Positions 1 to 12,518 of a DNA stretch of 64,000 nt are shown one piece after another. The stretch covers positions 992,001-1,056,000 of the forward strand of contig JAKNDB010000109.1 of assembly GCA_024305405.1 (NCBI GenBank). Direction: 5' to 3'. A program made the position numbers and the translations under genes. Origin of the DNA: Dirofilaria immitis. Its lineage: Eukaryota > Nematoda > Chromadorea > Rhabditida > Onchocercidae. Within the stretch, counting starts at the first letter, position 1; every line of letters starts with the position of its first letter. The notes beneath the pieces are model-generated. The model made no database searches and was not told the DNA's origin. It was given only the letters and a program-made list of their open reading frames with translations.

Positions 1-80
1 TCTTCGAACTGATGCAATAACTAATTGAGAATATTATTGAATAAACAAAATATCATCATCTATTAAATGCAATAACTTAC

Positions 81-691
81 GTAACTTCGTTTACGTTCAA
101 ATATTCTGGCACATGAATTTGGCAAAGTAGTGTAATTATAATTGATTAGCGATTCGTCCGGTTTTTGAGCTAAAAAGTTTTCGCAATTTTAAAATAATTA
201 ATATGGCATATGAATTTTACTGTAAAATATCGCCTAAATGTTAAAACACTATAATGAATTTAACTATCAATATCAAATCCTTTAAAAATCATCAACAACA
301 GCTTAAAGATGAAACAAGTCTCTTTAGAAATGACGTCGGCAGTTTTCAAAATGACGTCAGCATTATTAGCTAATCAGTAAAATAACAACTTACATTAAAC
401 AACCTAATAAAGTAATTATAGGAATAATATTTAATGATATCCCATACCTCGAGATATACTGTTAATCTTTAATGTATAATGAAATTTACCGATAAGTGAT
501 TGTTCAAATTGCATGATAGCAGTTAAATTCACCATACATATCATCGCCATATTCATATTTGTACGCATTAAACCTTCGATACAAAGTGCAACCGCAAGAA
601 GTATGGTAATACGAAGTCGAATACTTTGTAATGACCACAACGGAAATGAATTGGTACTGCTCATGATTGTTATATGCTTTCCATTGTCCAT
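81..691 (-). CDS. SLC17-like major facilitator transporter, 5' exons (partial)
   Basis: Two minus-strand exons are visible, 490..691 and 81..169; the gene continues past the left edge. Exon 1 ends in phase 1 at G|GTAAAT and exon 2 starts after TTTTTAG with the matching phase and ends at TAC|GTAAGT, so the join stays open. The N-terminus carries a first hydrophobic segment followed by RTNMNMAMICMVN, the motif found after TM1 in nematode members of the SLC17 anion/phosphate-cotransporter branch of the MFS. Exon 2 encodes a polar loop (QKPDESLINYNYTTLPNSCA) expected between TM1 and TM2. The start at 691 was chosen because it keeps the frame and lies just 3' of a TTTTTTAG acceptor at 701-702, a likely spliced-leader site. 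Substrate cannot be told from this fragment. The family call rests on one motif, so another MFS branch is possible. Confidence 0.7.
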
Positions 692-2192
692 CCATTACAT
701 CTAAAAAAGAAGAAAAAATGATTCCATCATATTTTCATCATTACAAATTATCATTTCAAATAACATGCTATCATTAGAATTCAAGAAATAATCAAAATTC
801 GATTTATGATTATCGAATACGAAAAAGATTTCTGATAATAATTCTTAACAGAATATTAAAATAGAATCACTATCCTTAGATTTCATTCAAATGTAAACAA
901 TCAAATTAAACTACTTCACACAAAGCATATTTTAGTCATTTAATATTTATTGAATATAATATAGGAAGAAATTAGATTTCATATGTATCGATAGAAAATT
1001 TCCCATTTATCTTCAATTATCAGAAATAATTTATTGATTAAATCAATTGATAATTCATAAGGTAAAAGATGCATATTATATTAATTATCAAATTATTCCA
1101 TTAACTGAATTAGATTTTTTTTTGATAATATTCTTGCAACCTATTTGATATTTCTCGAAATATATTTCATCCTATATTATTAACATTTCATATATTCATC
1201 TAGATAAAATGAAAAATGAGCAAATAAATTAGGCAAATGTAATGTTTCGATTGAATTTTTGCATTTATTAGTTAGATACTTTTAAATTAATTAAAAATAC
1301 ATAACATTAAGAAAATATAATTAATTTCAAATATTATTATTATTATTATTAGTATTAGTATTAGTATTAAGCAATTAGAAATATTTTTCATATAAAATAA
1401 TGAAAAATTAATTAAACTATTATATGAATTTTACAATTAAACTTTAATATATGCATAAAAATGATGTAAGAATAACAATTGCAATATATTGGATATAATT
1501 TTTTTTTTTTTAAATTAAATCTTATTATATATATTCGATTATTTGTTTATTTTTCTATTATTTTTTAAAATTTAATTTATTTCAATCCCTATTTAATTTT
1601 TTGGTGGCATTTAAATCTTAATTAAATCAAATTTTTTTAATGCTTAATTTTTTTCTTTTCTCCATTTAAATTTATTATTATATAAATCATATCATTGATA
1701 AGCTAAACTTACTTATATTTAAATTTAATCCTATTTAGCAAATATTTGAAAGCGGAAGAAAAACACAGTCGTTAAAGTAGAATTGATAAACAGAGAAAAG
1801 ATTTGTTGAAGTAAGCTAAGACGAGATGATGATGATATGCGGCACTAAAAGTACTCTCGACAGCTGTATCTATATCTATATATATATGTATATGTATACA
1901 TCCATTCTTCCCACAGCTGACAACATTTCTCTCGAATTTCCCATCCCAGTCATTTATTTATGAAATTATTGTTTAATTTTTCTTTTCACTATTCATTTTA
2001 ATATATCAAATACAATTGATATCATTGTAACATTTAGATCATATTAAGTACAGAAGCCTTATATATAACAAAAATTTACCTAAATTTTATATAAATTTGA
2101 TAACAAATTGATAATAATTTAAATAAAACAAAAGAAAAAGAAAAGCAAATTAAAAGTAAAAATTAACTAACAAAAAAAGTTGCAACATTTGG

Positions 2193-2211
2193 TTGATAAT
2201 ATTGTTATCAA
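2193..2211. promoter_or_regulatory. Palindromic pair of GATA-factor sites
   Basis: TTGATAATATTGTTATCAA is a near-perfect 19-bp palindrome holding TGATAA and TTATCA back to back. TGATAA is the core site of nematode intestinal GATA factors (ELT-2 family, established in C. elegans). It lies between two divergent genes. TGATAA is common by chance in this AT-rich DNA, so function is unproven. Confidence 0.35.
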
Positions 2212-2377
2212 AGAATAGATAGAACCTATCCTCGCCAAGAAATATGACAGCGTTTTATTTCCACTCAATTAGAATGTGATACAGTGTCGGGTGGCAATAT
2301 CATCATATCGCGCTGATAGTCGATTTTCCCCCCACCATCCAAGTATATATGGGATTATTATTCACACACATTCATTC

Positions 2378-2660
2378 TCACATACATATATACTTAGATA
2401 CATACATACATACATACATACATACATACATACATACATACAAACATACGCGCAACAAATAAACACATACACACGCACAAACAAACAAATCTGCATACAT
2501 AAACAAACAATTACATACACAAATACTCATGCATAAAACATATATATATATGTACACGCATGCATACACATACACAAACAAACACATACATGCACTCATA
2601 TACGTACATATATACATACACATACACAACACACACAAATAAACAAGCATACATACTACT
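2378..2660. repeat. CATA / CACACA-type microsatellite cluster
   Basis: A pure run of CATA tetranucleotides at about 2399-2445 passes into imperfect ACATACAC and AAACAAAC repeats up to about 2650. Both strands are open across it only because the repeat lacks stop codons. Confidence 0.85.
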
Positions 2661-3183
2661 GCCTGCAGCTGTCAAGTCAGTGTAGAAATAAAGCTAATAG
2701 ATAAATTATAAATCAAACTTAGCTGTGGTATTCGATCAGTTTATCAATTAGGCTTAACCTATTTCTCGAGAGCGGAAAAAATGAAAAACTAAAGCACTTT
2801 TGATAACTCATTTTACATTTTCAATAATAGTAATGTTAATAGCAAAACAGGTAATTTTATCAAGTCGTCATCCTTTTGCTCTCTATCAATTTAGTGATAA
2901 GTAATTCTTGTTTTTTTTTCTTTCTATTTTTTAACGTTCTTCTTCATTTTACATTTCTCATATAATTCGAAATTCTATTTCAATCCTGTTTTCCTATTTT
3001 ATTTTTCACCAAATTCAAGAAAAAATAAACACTAAATGATGATAAGATCAACGCTTGATATGAGTTAATATTTGCATAAATGCGCTATCAAATTTAAACG
3101 AGATAAAAGAAAAAAAAGCTAACAGCGATTCACATGGATTGATTATGTGATTGCATTCTTCGTCAGATATGAGTAATACTTGG

Positions 3184-3200
3184 TGATAATATTATTATCA
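3184..3200. promoter_or_regulatory. Second palindromic pair of GATA-factor sites
   Basis: TGATAATATTATTATCA is a near-perfect palindrome of two TGATAA sites with almost the same spacing as the pair at 2193, in the same divergent intergenic region. Confidence 0.35.
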
Positions 3201-4372
3201 TATTTGACAAAGATAAAAAGATATTATTCATATTTGGATAATGATTGATTTACATGAATGAAAAATATGGCAGGAAAGAAATAGTTTTTATGACTAATAT
3301 TAATATTGTAAAAATTTAAATACATGAATATATTTGAGAGTATCCATGGTTTTTATTTCTCATAACCATGGTAACATGTACGATTAGTTAAAATGAAACA
3401 TAAATAAAAACAAAAAAAAAAGAACAATATAAAATGAGAGGATCATAAATGAGCTAAAGAAAGCAATAAACATAGATATGTCAAAATTTAAATGTTTACA
3501 TTTGTTAGTACAAAAAAGCAAAGAATATATTTATATTTGTTTAAATTTAAAATTTTACTAAAACATCTAAAAAGTTCATTTTTATATTTTAAAATTTTTG
3601 CACTCATATGATCATCTTCCTCCCTCTAATATATTGCAATTGAAATTTCGTTGAATTTCAAACTTTCTTAAATCGAAATGATAATATATATGTTCAGATG
3701 ACTAAATTCATCATATTAACTAATCAGTAATATCAATAATGGAATTTATGAAGAATTTCTAGGAGAAATTTCCCAAATTTCAAGTTGCATTATCAGTTGT
3801 CCTCCGCTCTTTTCAATATTAATTAATTTGATGAGTGTCTGATACCTGAATTCTTCTTATGCTAGCAGAAATATTTCCCTATTTGTGGTATAAAAACCTT
3901 TTGCAGAATGAAAATAATTTGTCGTCATTTTCAATACTCTGCGATATTACCATATAAATAGAGAGAAAAAGAAAACTTGTACTCTAAGATTCGATTATTA
4001 TAAGATTCGTTCATTGTTGAGCGGCCGTATTTGCTATATCCTGGTTGGTTATTGTTAGAATGCTCTTTATACGCCTATTTCATGCTTGTTTCGTCATCTG
4101 TGTAAATCTACAAGTAGCAACAATGACCGTGACTCGTATCCCGATATCTGCCAATTATCAGTATTCAAGATATCTGACTTTTCCTCACTTATACAAGTTA
4201 AAGCATTGTTGCACACTCATTGCATGCGATATGATTTGAAATGAATTAAAATAATTGATTATCATCGATGTATTGCTGTTGATATTATGTTTGTCTGATT
4301 TATTCTCGAGGTTTTGAATTTTGTTTCTTTCTTTACTAGAAGTCATAAGATTGCTATTTTTCTCAATATTGG

Positions 4373-4382
4373 ATACTTTCAG
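4373..4382 (+). promoter_or_regulatory. Candidate spliced-leader acceptor of the lyase gene
   Basis: GATACTTTCAG-like acceptor 31 nt before the start codon, with no coding exon seen upstream. In nematodes this arrangement usually marks trans-splicing. A 5'-UTR intron would look the same. Confidence 0.4.
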
Positions 4383-4413
4383 GCGATCAGGCAGTGCTCA
4401 GGAGAAAAAAACT

Positions 4414-7400
4414 ATGCTATTACTGTTGGAAATTTTAGCTCTTCTGATTGTTTTCATTATATGGTCGATCAAAATCATTGATATCGACAGTATTGAAACC
4501 ATTCGTCAAATTTTGTTGGATTTTTATTTGAGTGATCGATCACACTGGGTATTGGATCTCTTTCAGGTACAATTCCCTTTGGAAAAACTATTAAATGTGG
4601 TAAAAAAGTTGGATAGAATGGATAGATTGTTAAGAAATTGTTCGTGGTTTAGGGGATATGTTGAATGCATAATTCAAGTATAAAGTTGGGCTAAAGATCT
4701 AAAGATTTTTAACTGTGTGCAGAATGAAATTTGTAGTGTTTACATACTCAGGTTGATGAAAATTCGGAGCATCATGGTGGCGAGTTAGTTGCTGCAGTAT
4801 TGAAGGTAAAATTAGTTCTCATTGTTATATTGTAAAGTTATCCGTTCGACAACTATTTTTGATGATATACTTTTTGTTGATTGCCTTGTCTTTGAATTGT
4901 GGGTGTCTTGAAATACAGTATATTAAAAGGTCAAATATACTGATGTATAACCGAAATCATATCTTTTACCAGTTAGTTAATGATACTCTTAAAAATATGT
5001 TTTCAACAACTAGCCTTCTGGATATCTTCTAGGCACACAATATAAATGAGATATTTACATTATGCGGTGGACATATATCACCGATACTAGTTGCTGCAGA
5101 AGATCTTGGCATTCACGTATACGACACGCGCCACGAAGTTAACGCCGTGTTTGCAGCGGATGCTGTCGCACGCCTTCGTCAAAGTATTGGCGTGGCAGTT
5201 GTTACAGCTGGACCAGGTAGGATAGGTGTCTAGGAATTCTTCGATTTATAGATTCAATAACTGAATTAGTTGTATTTGAGTGAACTATATTATAGATTGG
5301 TTTACCAATAAAATGTGATGCTGTAAGAGAAGAATGGCTTCTAAAAAAGATGTTTTCAAACTAGCGACAATTTAATTATCGATTGAATTGAAGTAAATGA
5401 TTTACTAATGTCTGTGTAATTAATGAGCAGACTGATTAATGATGCAAATTCATTATCTGCTGCTCTTGTTCTACTCGAATTGCTCTAATTCAGGTTTAAC
5501 AAATACAGTTACTGCAGTGAAAAATGCACAGATGGCGGAAACTGCTGTTATTATTATCGCGGGTGCAGCACCAGCCTTATTGAAAAACCGTGGCGCTCTA
5601 CAGGTTATCATTAATTCACCTACAAGCTAGTTGTATGATCATATACTGTCATTATGGTCACCAACTAAATTTAGATTCCCAACAGGACTGGGATACCTTT
5701 GCTCAGTTCAATGCTTATAATAATGGGGCTACTGCATAACTGACATTGCTGCGCATAAGCACCCTAAAACAGTCTTAGAGTGCAAGTGACGAGATTACAT
5801 TTTTTTTTTTTACTTTATGCATCACATTTCACATTTGTTCATAATGAAATTCTGAAAATACCTGCTTATTTTTTCTTTCAAGGATATTGATCAGCTCTCT
5901 TTAATGCAACCATTATGTAAATATGTTGCTCGAATAACACGTATAAAAGATATTGTAACGGTTCTCAAAAAAGCCATGCATATAGCGCAGAGTGATACAC
6001 CTGGTCCAGTTTTTGTGGAGATACCCATTGATGTTCTTTATTCGTATAAGACGGTATTCAAGGAACTGAATATTGGTAAAGCCAGAAGTTTTAAACAAGT
6101 AAAAATTTGTTTAATAATATATTTTCTGAAAATAGTCACTCTAATTTCAAAATTAGTAACAAAGCTTTTCGTAATCCACTTCTTTTATAATATTCTCTTT
6201 ATAATTATGTATGAAGATTTGAGGAGGGAAATTTTTATCGGGCTTTAGTACTGAAATTCGTTAAATGACTTCTGTAAAAAATTTGTACTGGCGCAATAAA
6301 GATAATAAAAGAAAAGAAGTATAGATTCGTTCTTAAAATTGGGTTCTCGTTAAGAAAGTGAGTTCTAATATTTTAATGAGTGTTTGTATCTCATTTCATC
6401 GATTAAATTCAAAATTTCCAGAAAATCCTCAACGCATACATCTTAGTACACATTTTTCGACAGTTCAGTGGTGGCTGGCATATGAAACAGGATATATTAC
6501 CTATACCACCCAAAATAACATTCCCAAAAGATAAAGATGTCATGAAATTGGTGCATCTGTTGATGAAATCGAAGAAGCCAGTATTGATTGTTGGTAGTCA
6601 AGCCGTTTTGGCCCCTGTTAAAGTGCATGAATTACAGGATGCTGTAAAGGTATATTCGACTATTCTATTCAATGCACTTAAGCTAATGATATTGTGACGT
6701 ATTGACTGTTATATACATATGCATTTTTTTTTTCAAGATAAAGTTAAAAAATTCAGTATTTGAATTGCTTCAAGTTACGTGAAGTATGCAGAAATATGTA
6801 TATAAACTTGGTAGTCAGTCCGTGTTGCAGACTATCGACATTCCGACATATTTAGCCGGCATGTCTCGTGGATTACTAGGGCAGCAAAGTCCTATTCATA
6901 TGCGTTACAATAGAAAGGATGCTCTTAAAGAGGCCGATTTGATTATTCTTGCTGGTACTTAATTTTTATTTTTCGAACTGAACCAATTTGCATAATTAGC
7001 CATTGAAAGTTTCTCATGGTTGCATAGGATTAGACCATTCCAGGTCAGGTATGCGATTTTCGGCTTTCATACGGACGCATTCTTTCATCACGTGCTAATA
7101 TAGTTTCAATTAATCGTAATCGAGCGCAAATGTTAAGAAATGAAGGCACATTTTGGCGAGTTAATTTGGCGATTCAGGCAGACGTCGCAACAACTTTAGT
7201 CAATCTTGCACACTGTTTGAAATCATCTGATCATAAAGTACCTCTTTTCCTCTGTTTGCTTTTTGTGTCATTCGCTTCCCAAAATAAGTTTTTATCTAGA
7301 TAGTTCATCCTTAATCCTAGGTTTCAGCATTTTCCATAATCATAATTTTGATTTTAGTTGTTATGAGATTTGCTGATAATATCTCAAACGATTTGTTTGT

Positions 7401-9073
7401 TCGTCCCCTACACGACTAAAATTAACAGCACATTTCAACTGTAACGTAATTACTAGCTTTTCCTCAGAATCACATTTTGATTCTAATTTTTTTGCACATA
7501 ATCCAATAATGGTTTATAACTAGTTATATCAAGTTTTGTAACAAAATTTGTTGCTTTCTAAACTTATACTAGAACTTTTATGCATATGATTCGTTAACAG
7601 AATGTTTATACTTATATAATAAAAAATGAGTGAATCTTTTAGCATTGTTCGTCGGTACAAGAATGGAAGTCATATTTGACAGCGGCGGAAAAGGAAACAA
7701 ATGCGGCAAATACAAAGAAAATGTGTGAGGCAGTCGTAGGAAATGGAATCAATCCTCTTCATGTTCTATCCTTGATCAACAAAGTTGGCAATTCGTTATA
7801 TTCCGTTGTTTTATTCGGTTTTGCTCTTTGAAGAATCTTATAGTTCTTTAATTTTCATATTACTAATTTGTATATTGCAGGCTTTGCCAGAAGAATGCAA
7901 TTTTGATAGCTGATGGTGGAGATTTTATTGGAAGTGCAGCTTACATTGTACATCCGAGAGGATCTCTACAGTGGCTTGATCCTGGAGCTTTTGGTACTTT
8001 GGGTGTTGGAGCCGGTTTTGCACTTGGAGCAAAAGCCGTGCGTTACGCTATGCTTCATAAAAATTTGACAACTTTTATTTTGAAAGATGTCTAATTAAAA
8101 GAAATATACTGTTTCTTCTTACTGATTCAAGTATTTGACTTATCCGGACTAAAGTCGACTTTGCTTCTAACTTGTGTTGCTTCCCAATGTTACATATGCT
8201 TGTAAGCATTTTCTAGTAATATTTCACATTTTAGATTATATTTTTATAATAACCGAAGTGGTTGGGCATGAGAGCAAAAAGTCAGTTCGAAAAATGAGAA
8301 TGTTTTCTTTAGAATATAAGTCACATTATGAAATGTTTTTGTGGGATAATTATACAGTGTAAGTTTATGCCGTCCTATACAAATTTATCTTTTAAATTAT
8401 TTAGTTTTTATAGGTTTATCCCAATCGTCCAGTTGTGATTTTATATGGTGATGGATCCTGTGGATTTTCGCTGATGGAATTTGATACTTTTTCACGTCAT
8501 AAACTTTCTGTCGTAGCTTTTATTGGCAATGATGCTTGTTGGTCACAAATTGCGCGTGAGCAAGTCACAACATTCCACAGTTCGGTTGCAGTGGATCTTG
8601 ACGTATGTCATTTCATTGCTTCACATATTTTGGTGTAGTTTTAACTTTGTTCCAACGCAAGAGAGATTTTCAATTAAAGATTCATAGTGCTTGTTTTATC
8701 AGCGATTTCTTTATGACAGAGATGATTGAAAATATGTAACGCCAAATTCAAAAAAATTTCTTAAAATATCCGAGGTGCATTAGGGTCCATTTTGGGATGA
8801 TTAATTCTTTGTTTAATGTTGAAAGGTTATTTCGGCATGTTAAAAGTATTTTCTACATTTCCAGAAACAAATGAAAATGAGATTTTTCAGCACACAAGAT
8901 ATGACAATGTTGGAGTAGCATTGGGTGCACGTGGTGAATTGATTGACAATGAAGAAGATCTGACAAAGGAACGCTTTGAAAAAATTTTCGAATCTGCAGC
9001 AGGCGGTACTTCGATAGTTGTTAATATCATTATCGGCAGGTCGAACTTCAGGGATGGTAGCATATGTGTTTGA
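4414..9073 (+). CDS. HACL2: 2-hydroxyacyl-CoA lyase 2 / ILVBL-type ThDP enzyme
   Basis: Exons: 4414..4566, 4752..4805, 5033..5216, 5494..5603, 5883..6098, 6422..6649, 6831..6954, 7044..7237, 7643..7794, 7881..8037, 8414..8602, 8891..9073. All junction phases agree and total 1944 nt (647 aa plus stop), close to the roughly 630 aa of mammalian ILVBL. The first ~20 residues are a hydrophobic segment ([17 protein letters not shown]) fitting the family's ER membrane anchor. The ThDP-enzyme catalytic Glu is in [14 protein letters not shown] (about residue 104); the cofactor/Mg motif is GDG at ~536 with Asn at ~563; other family blocks include [14 protein letters not shown] and a C-terminal [13 protein letters not shown]. 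By family knowledge it cleaves 2-hydroxy long-chain acyl-CoAs to formyl-CoA and a shortened aldehyde. The start at 4414 follows TTTCAG acceptors ending at 4382. Exon 9 and 10 donors (GTTATA, GTGCGT) are weak and chosen by phase and homology. Confidence 0.93.
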
Positions 9074-9299
9074 TTAATTACGTGATGATATGACTCTTGC
9101 GAGACTCGAAGTTCATTTCACTCGTTTTAACTAGACAGGTTTATTGTGCCTTATTTCAAATTATTATCTGTGTTGCTTAATAATATGCTGCGGTAAAATC
9201 TTTTATGAATGAATTGCAAGTTTGGGCCAGATAATTTTTTCTTTTTGTAGTGAAGTCTTTATTATGAGAATTTTATGCCGCGTCATACAAACAAATACG

Positions 9300-9850
9300 A
9301 CAATACAGTCGGTAGTTCAAAGACTTTTTTGATAGTAGGAAATTGTTTGGGAAGTATTACTTCTTTCTTATTTCTTTGATAGTTTTCTATTTCTGTTGAT
9401 TCAATAAACAGAAGTCCTTTTGATAATCCACTTCCTGAGATATATTAAGTTGGTATCTGTAAAGCATTAGTAAATAACCAAAAAAAATCGCCTTCAGCTC
9501 ATTTTATAGTGAAAGTTTGCTTTTCAGACATCACACATGAGTTTTGATATAAGGTCGGAACATCTACTTGAATTAGTCTACGACATTTTACTATTGAAGT
9601 TAACCTTGGTAACCGCAAACAAAGATAAGAATTATATTAGATATTTTAATACTCTTTTATATTTATCTAAAGTGAACAGTCGTGTGAGAAATATTTTATA
9701 ATGCAAATACTTCTGTTATCGAAATTTTATACCACGAAATCGTTACGGAATTACTTGTTTATACCGAGATATTTACAGAATACAAAAATATCTTGGTTCA
9801 GTGTATTATAAAATGTTTCGGTTATTCCGACGTTCTTGACTGAAGAAGAT
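9300..9850. repeat. Decayed direct repeat, copy A
   Basis: Blocks recur in order and orientation about 0.97-1.16 kb downstream: the block near 9310 (TCGGTAGTTCAAAGAC), the best-conserved block at 9540-9610 around TAGTCTACGACATTTTACTA, and a block near 9820 containing TTATTCCG. Spacing differences imply indels between copies. Confidence 0.55.
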
Positions 9851-10459
9851 TAGATGCGATCATAACAAAAGCAATTTCTTTTTCCGTTTTAAATTGTTTA
9901 ATAGATATTTTGTGTCCACTCCTTTCTAGAAGGGTTTGCACTACTTCCATGGGAATAGCTATAATTTCTTGAATTATAATTTTCCTTTTCTTTGAGGATT
10001 TAAGGCAATGAATAAATTATAAATCGAATCAGTTCATTTTATCTTACTGATCACTATAGTTAACAATATAAAAACACTTATGCTAGCTCATAATTCTTAT
10101 ATTATTTCCATAACTTCATCAAATTTGTTTTCCGGTTAATTTATTAATCTTCTCTTTGTTAACTTCTCTCTCTCTCTCTCTCTTTCTCTCTCCTCCTCTC
10201 CCAGAAGTTTCTGTTTTGTTGAATAGATGTTAGATTAACTATTTCGTTCTCTTAATCAGGTGATAGATTAATTATATCTTCTTTTTCCGTGGTTGTGGTT
10301 TTCTAATCAGACTTTACTTTGGGCACCAAAAATTGTCGTAGAGGTTTAACCTTGTATTGTCGAGGAATTGAAAGTTTAGTATAGATTTTGTTGTATAACT
10401 TAAGTTTTGTTATGATGGACTTTATTCGCCGCAGCAACGACACACATAATAATTGGAAC

Positions 10460-10825
10460 TGATAATGTAATTGGTAGTTTAAAATGCCTTTTGATAGAAA
10501 ATTATCTGGAAATTTGCTGGTAATAGGAATCGATAGAATTTGGTAGTTGCCGCTTGTACTGATAAGAATAAAGCGTAGAACGAATGAATGAATAATAGAA
10601 AGATGAATAAATATGAAGAATGATGAATCCCAATAGCTAACAACCCTTTTATAGCAGGAGTTGCTTAGGGTATTGTAGACATTTTGCATGAGCTTTAATA
10701 GAAGATCGGAACATTTATATATGAATAGTCTACGATATTTTACTATTGATGTTGAGCTTGGTAATTTATTCCGATATATTTTTAAAAAGTTATTCCGGCA
10801 TATGTTTCAACTGAGCAGATTAGCA
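10460..10825. repeat. Decayed direct repeat, copy B
   Basis: Counterpart of 9300-9850. The core TAGTCTACGATATTTTACTA at about 10720-10745 differs from copy A by one base, with matching flanks (GATCGGAACAT upstream, CTTGGTAA downstream). No terminal inverted repeats or transposase were seen. Confidence 0.55.
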
Positions 10826-11133
10826 GAAACTCAGAAGAATCCGGATTTTTTTTTTTAAGTACTACGCTGAACGAACATCTTGTTCTTCAAGACATTTGAT
10901 CCAAATGTTCCAAACAAAAACTTTCTATAGATAGGAAGTTTAATAAGTTGCGCTCATCACATTGCTACTTAATCCTTTTATTTTATTTCTTGAAGCAAAA
11001 TTCAGTACGATGTTTCTCGATTTATGATGTAATATCAATTACTGATATGAGTGAAGAAGGAAATTGATGAATTTCATTCTAATCTTTTATCTATGTAACA
11101 AAAATTACGAAAAAGAAAATGTAACAGCAGCAA

Positions 11134-12466
11134 TCATGGGCATAAATTTAATAATTTAATAGTATATGCAACGTATTCGATGGAATGGAACCGTTTCTTC
11201 GATTCTTTTAGCGTTTTCCGTCGATACAGCCACAAAAAATTGTCTATATAAGCTGCATTGTACTTAACGTCATTATCATCTACTGCTTTCTGTCGAATTG
11301 CTTTAACGATATCCTGAAATTTCTTCGGTAGAGATAAACTAAAAAGCTTTCTTAATTCATCAGAAAATATGATTCTTTTTGTTTAAATCAAAAATATTTC
11401 CTCACAAAATTTTTATTAAAAAAAATTTATATTTACTAGAAGAACTAATTAAAACAAACATCACAAGCTTTAATTGAGAATCCTCGAAGTTCCACTTCAT
11501 GTTCTGAACCATTTTCTAGCAATTCTTTTCCATTCAATTGTTTCATCAATACTGACGAGTACTTCAGGACACCTAGGAAATGAAGCACTTGCGGTACACG
11601 ATAATCAGGAAACATTGTTAGTTCACTGTAACATCGAAATGGTTGTATGTAGTGTCATGAAGAAATGAACTGGTAATTTCTGAATTTTCTTCTTTGTCGA
11701 ATGTGAAATTAATACTTAAAGATGATATAAATTCTTACTGAATATCATAAAAATTGCATGAATCGTCAACCTTTCGCATACATAAATATACATCGCTCAC
11801 AAGGATTTGTGCTCGTTTAAGAAAGGAAACTAAAAGAATATATTGAAATGGAAATAAATAAATGATATTAGTAATACTGAATAATTTATGAAATTTAATT
11901 TTTCATAATTTAATGTAACCTTCAGCTTATTTCAAATCTGCAAAACATTATGAATAAATAATTTGTTTAAGATAATTGATATTTTAATTGCAAATGCATT
12001 CACTTAGGCTGTAATAGTCTGAAATTCTAACTGCTAAATATCTGATAATATATGCTTTTCTCTATGCTATTGAATAATTTTTTTAAATTATAAAAAAAAA
12101 AACCATACCCTTTTGTCCTTTGTAAGTAGCAAAATCACGATAACTTTCAAAATTTTCCACAACATCGTTTACCAGTTTAAGGGCACTTTTATTGCATTTC
12201 GATATACAATTATAAAATGTTCCATCAAATTCCTATCAATGGAAAAAAATGAGGGGAATCTGAGCAAATTTATTTAAAATAAATTCATAAAATGTGGTAC
12301 CTGGTTAAGTATTTTCCCAGCTTCGTTTATCACTTTTACTCGATCTTGTAACAATGGAATCTCGCTGCCTAAAAGAGATTTTGCTTTCAGCAATGAATTT
12401 ATTATTGCTAGTTGGTTGCTGTTGTGGTCAAAAAGAAGAAATCTAAATTGCGAATAATTGGTAGGT

Positions 12467-12518
<52 letters not shown>

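Larger units (their letters stand above)
701..4413. other. Divergent intergenic / promoter region
   Basis: This stretch separates the start of the minus-strand transporter from the start of the plus-strand lyase. I see no supportable coding exon. It holds a CATA-type microsatellite near 2390-2450, a short (ATT)n near 1330, and two palindromic GATA-site pairs at 2193-2211 and 3184-3200. It also has a less AT-rich patch at 2225-2345 and another at about 4020-4240 that could be promoter or 5'-UTR sequence; that role is inference. Confidence 0.5.
9074..11133. other. Convergent intergenic region with decayed duplication
   Basis: This lies between the 3' ends of the lyase gene and the QNG1-type gene. 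It contains a CT-rich run at about 10161-10200 and two related segments (9300-9850 and 10460-10820). No coding exon is supportable; the longest open frame here (minus, 10303-10689) has no recognisable motif and lies inside the duplicated segment. Confidence 0.6.

Noticed and set aside
4045..4239. 64-codon plus-strand open frame upstream of the lyase gene
   Set aside because: No recognisable domain and no splice link to the lyase exons; better read as promoter or 5'-UTR sequence.
8225..8362. Open frame between lyase exons 10 and 11
   Set aside because: The lyase protein is continuous without it: AKA joins VYPNRP directly as in the family; the segment is intronic.
10303..10689. 128-codon minus-strand open frame between the lyase and QNG1-type genes
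   Set aside because: Compositionally random, no motif, no splice context, and it overlaps the decayed duplicated segment.
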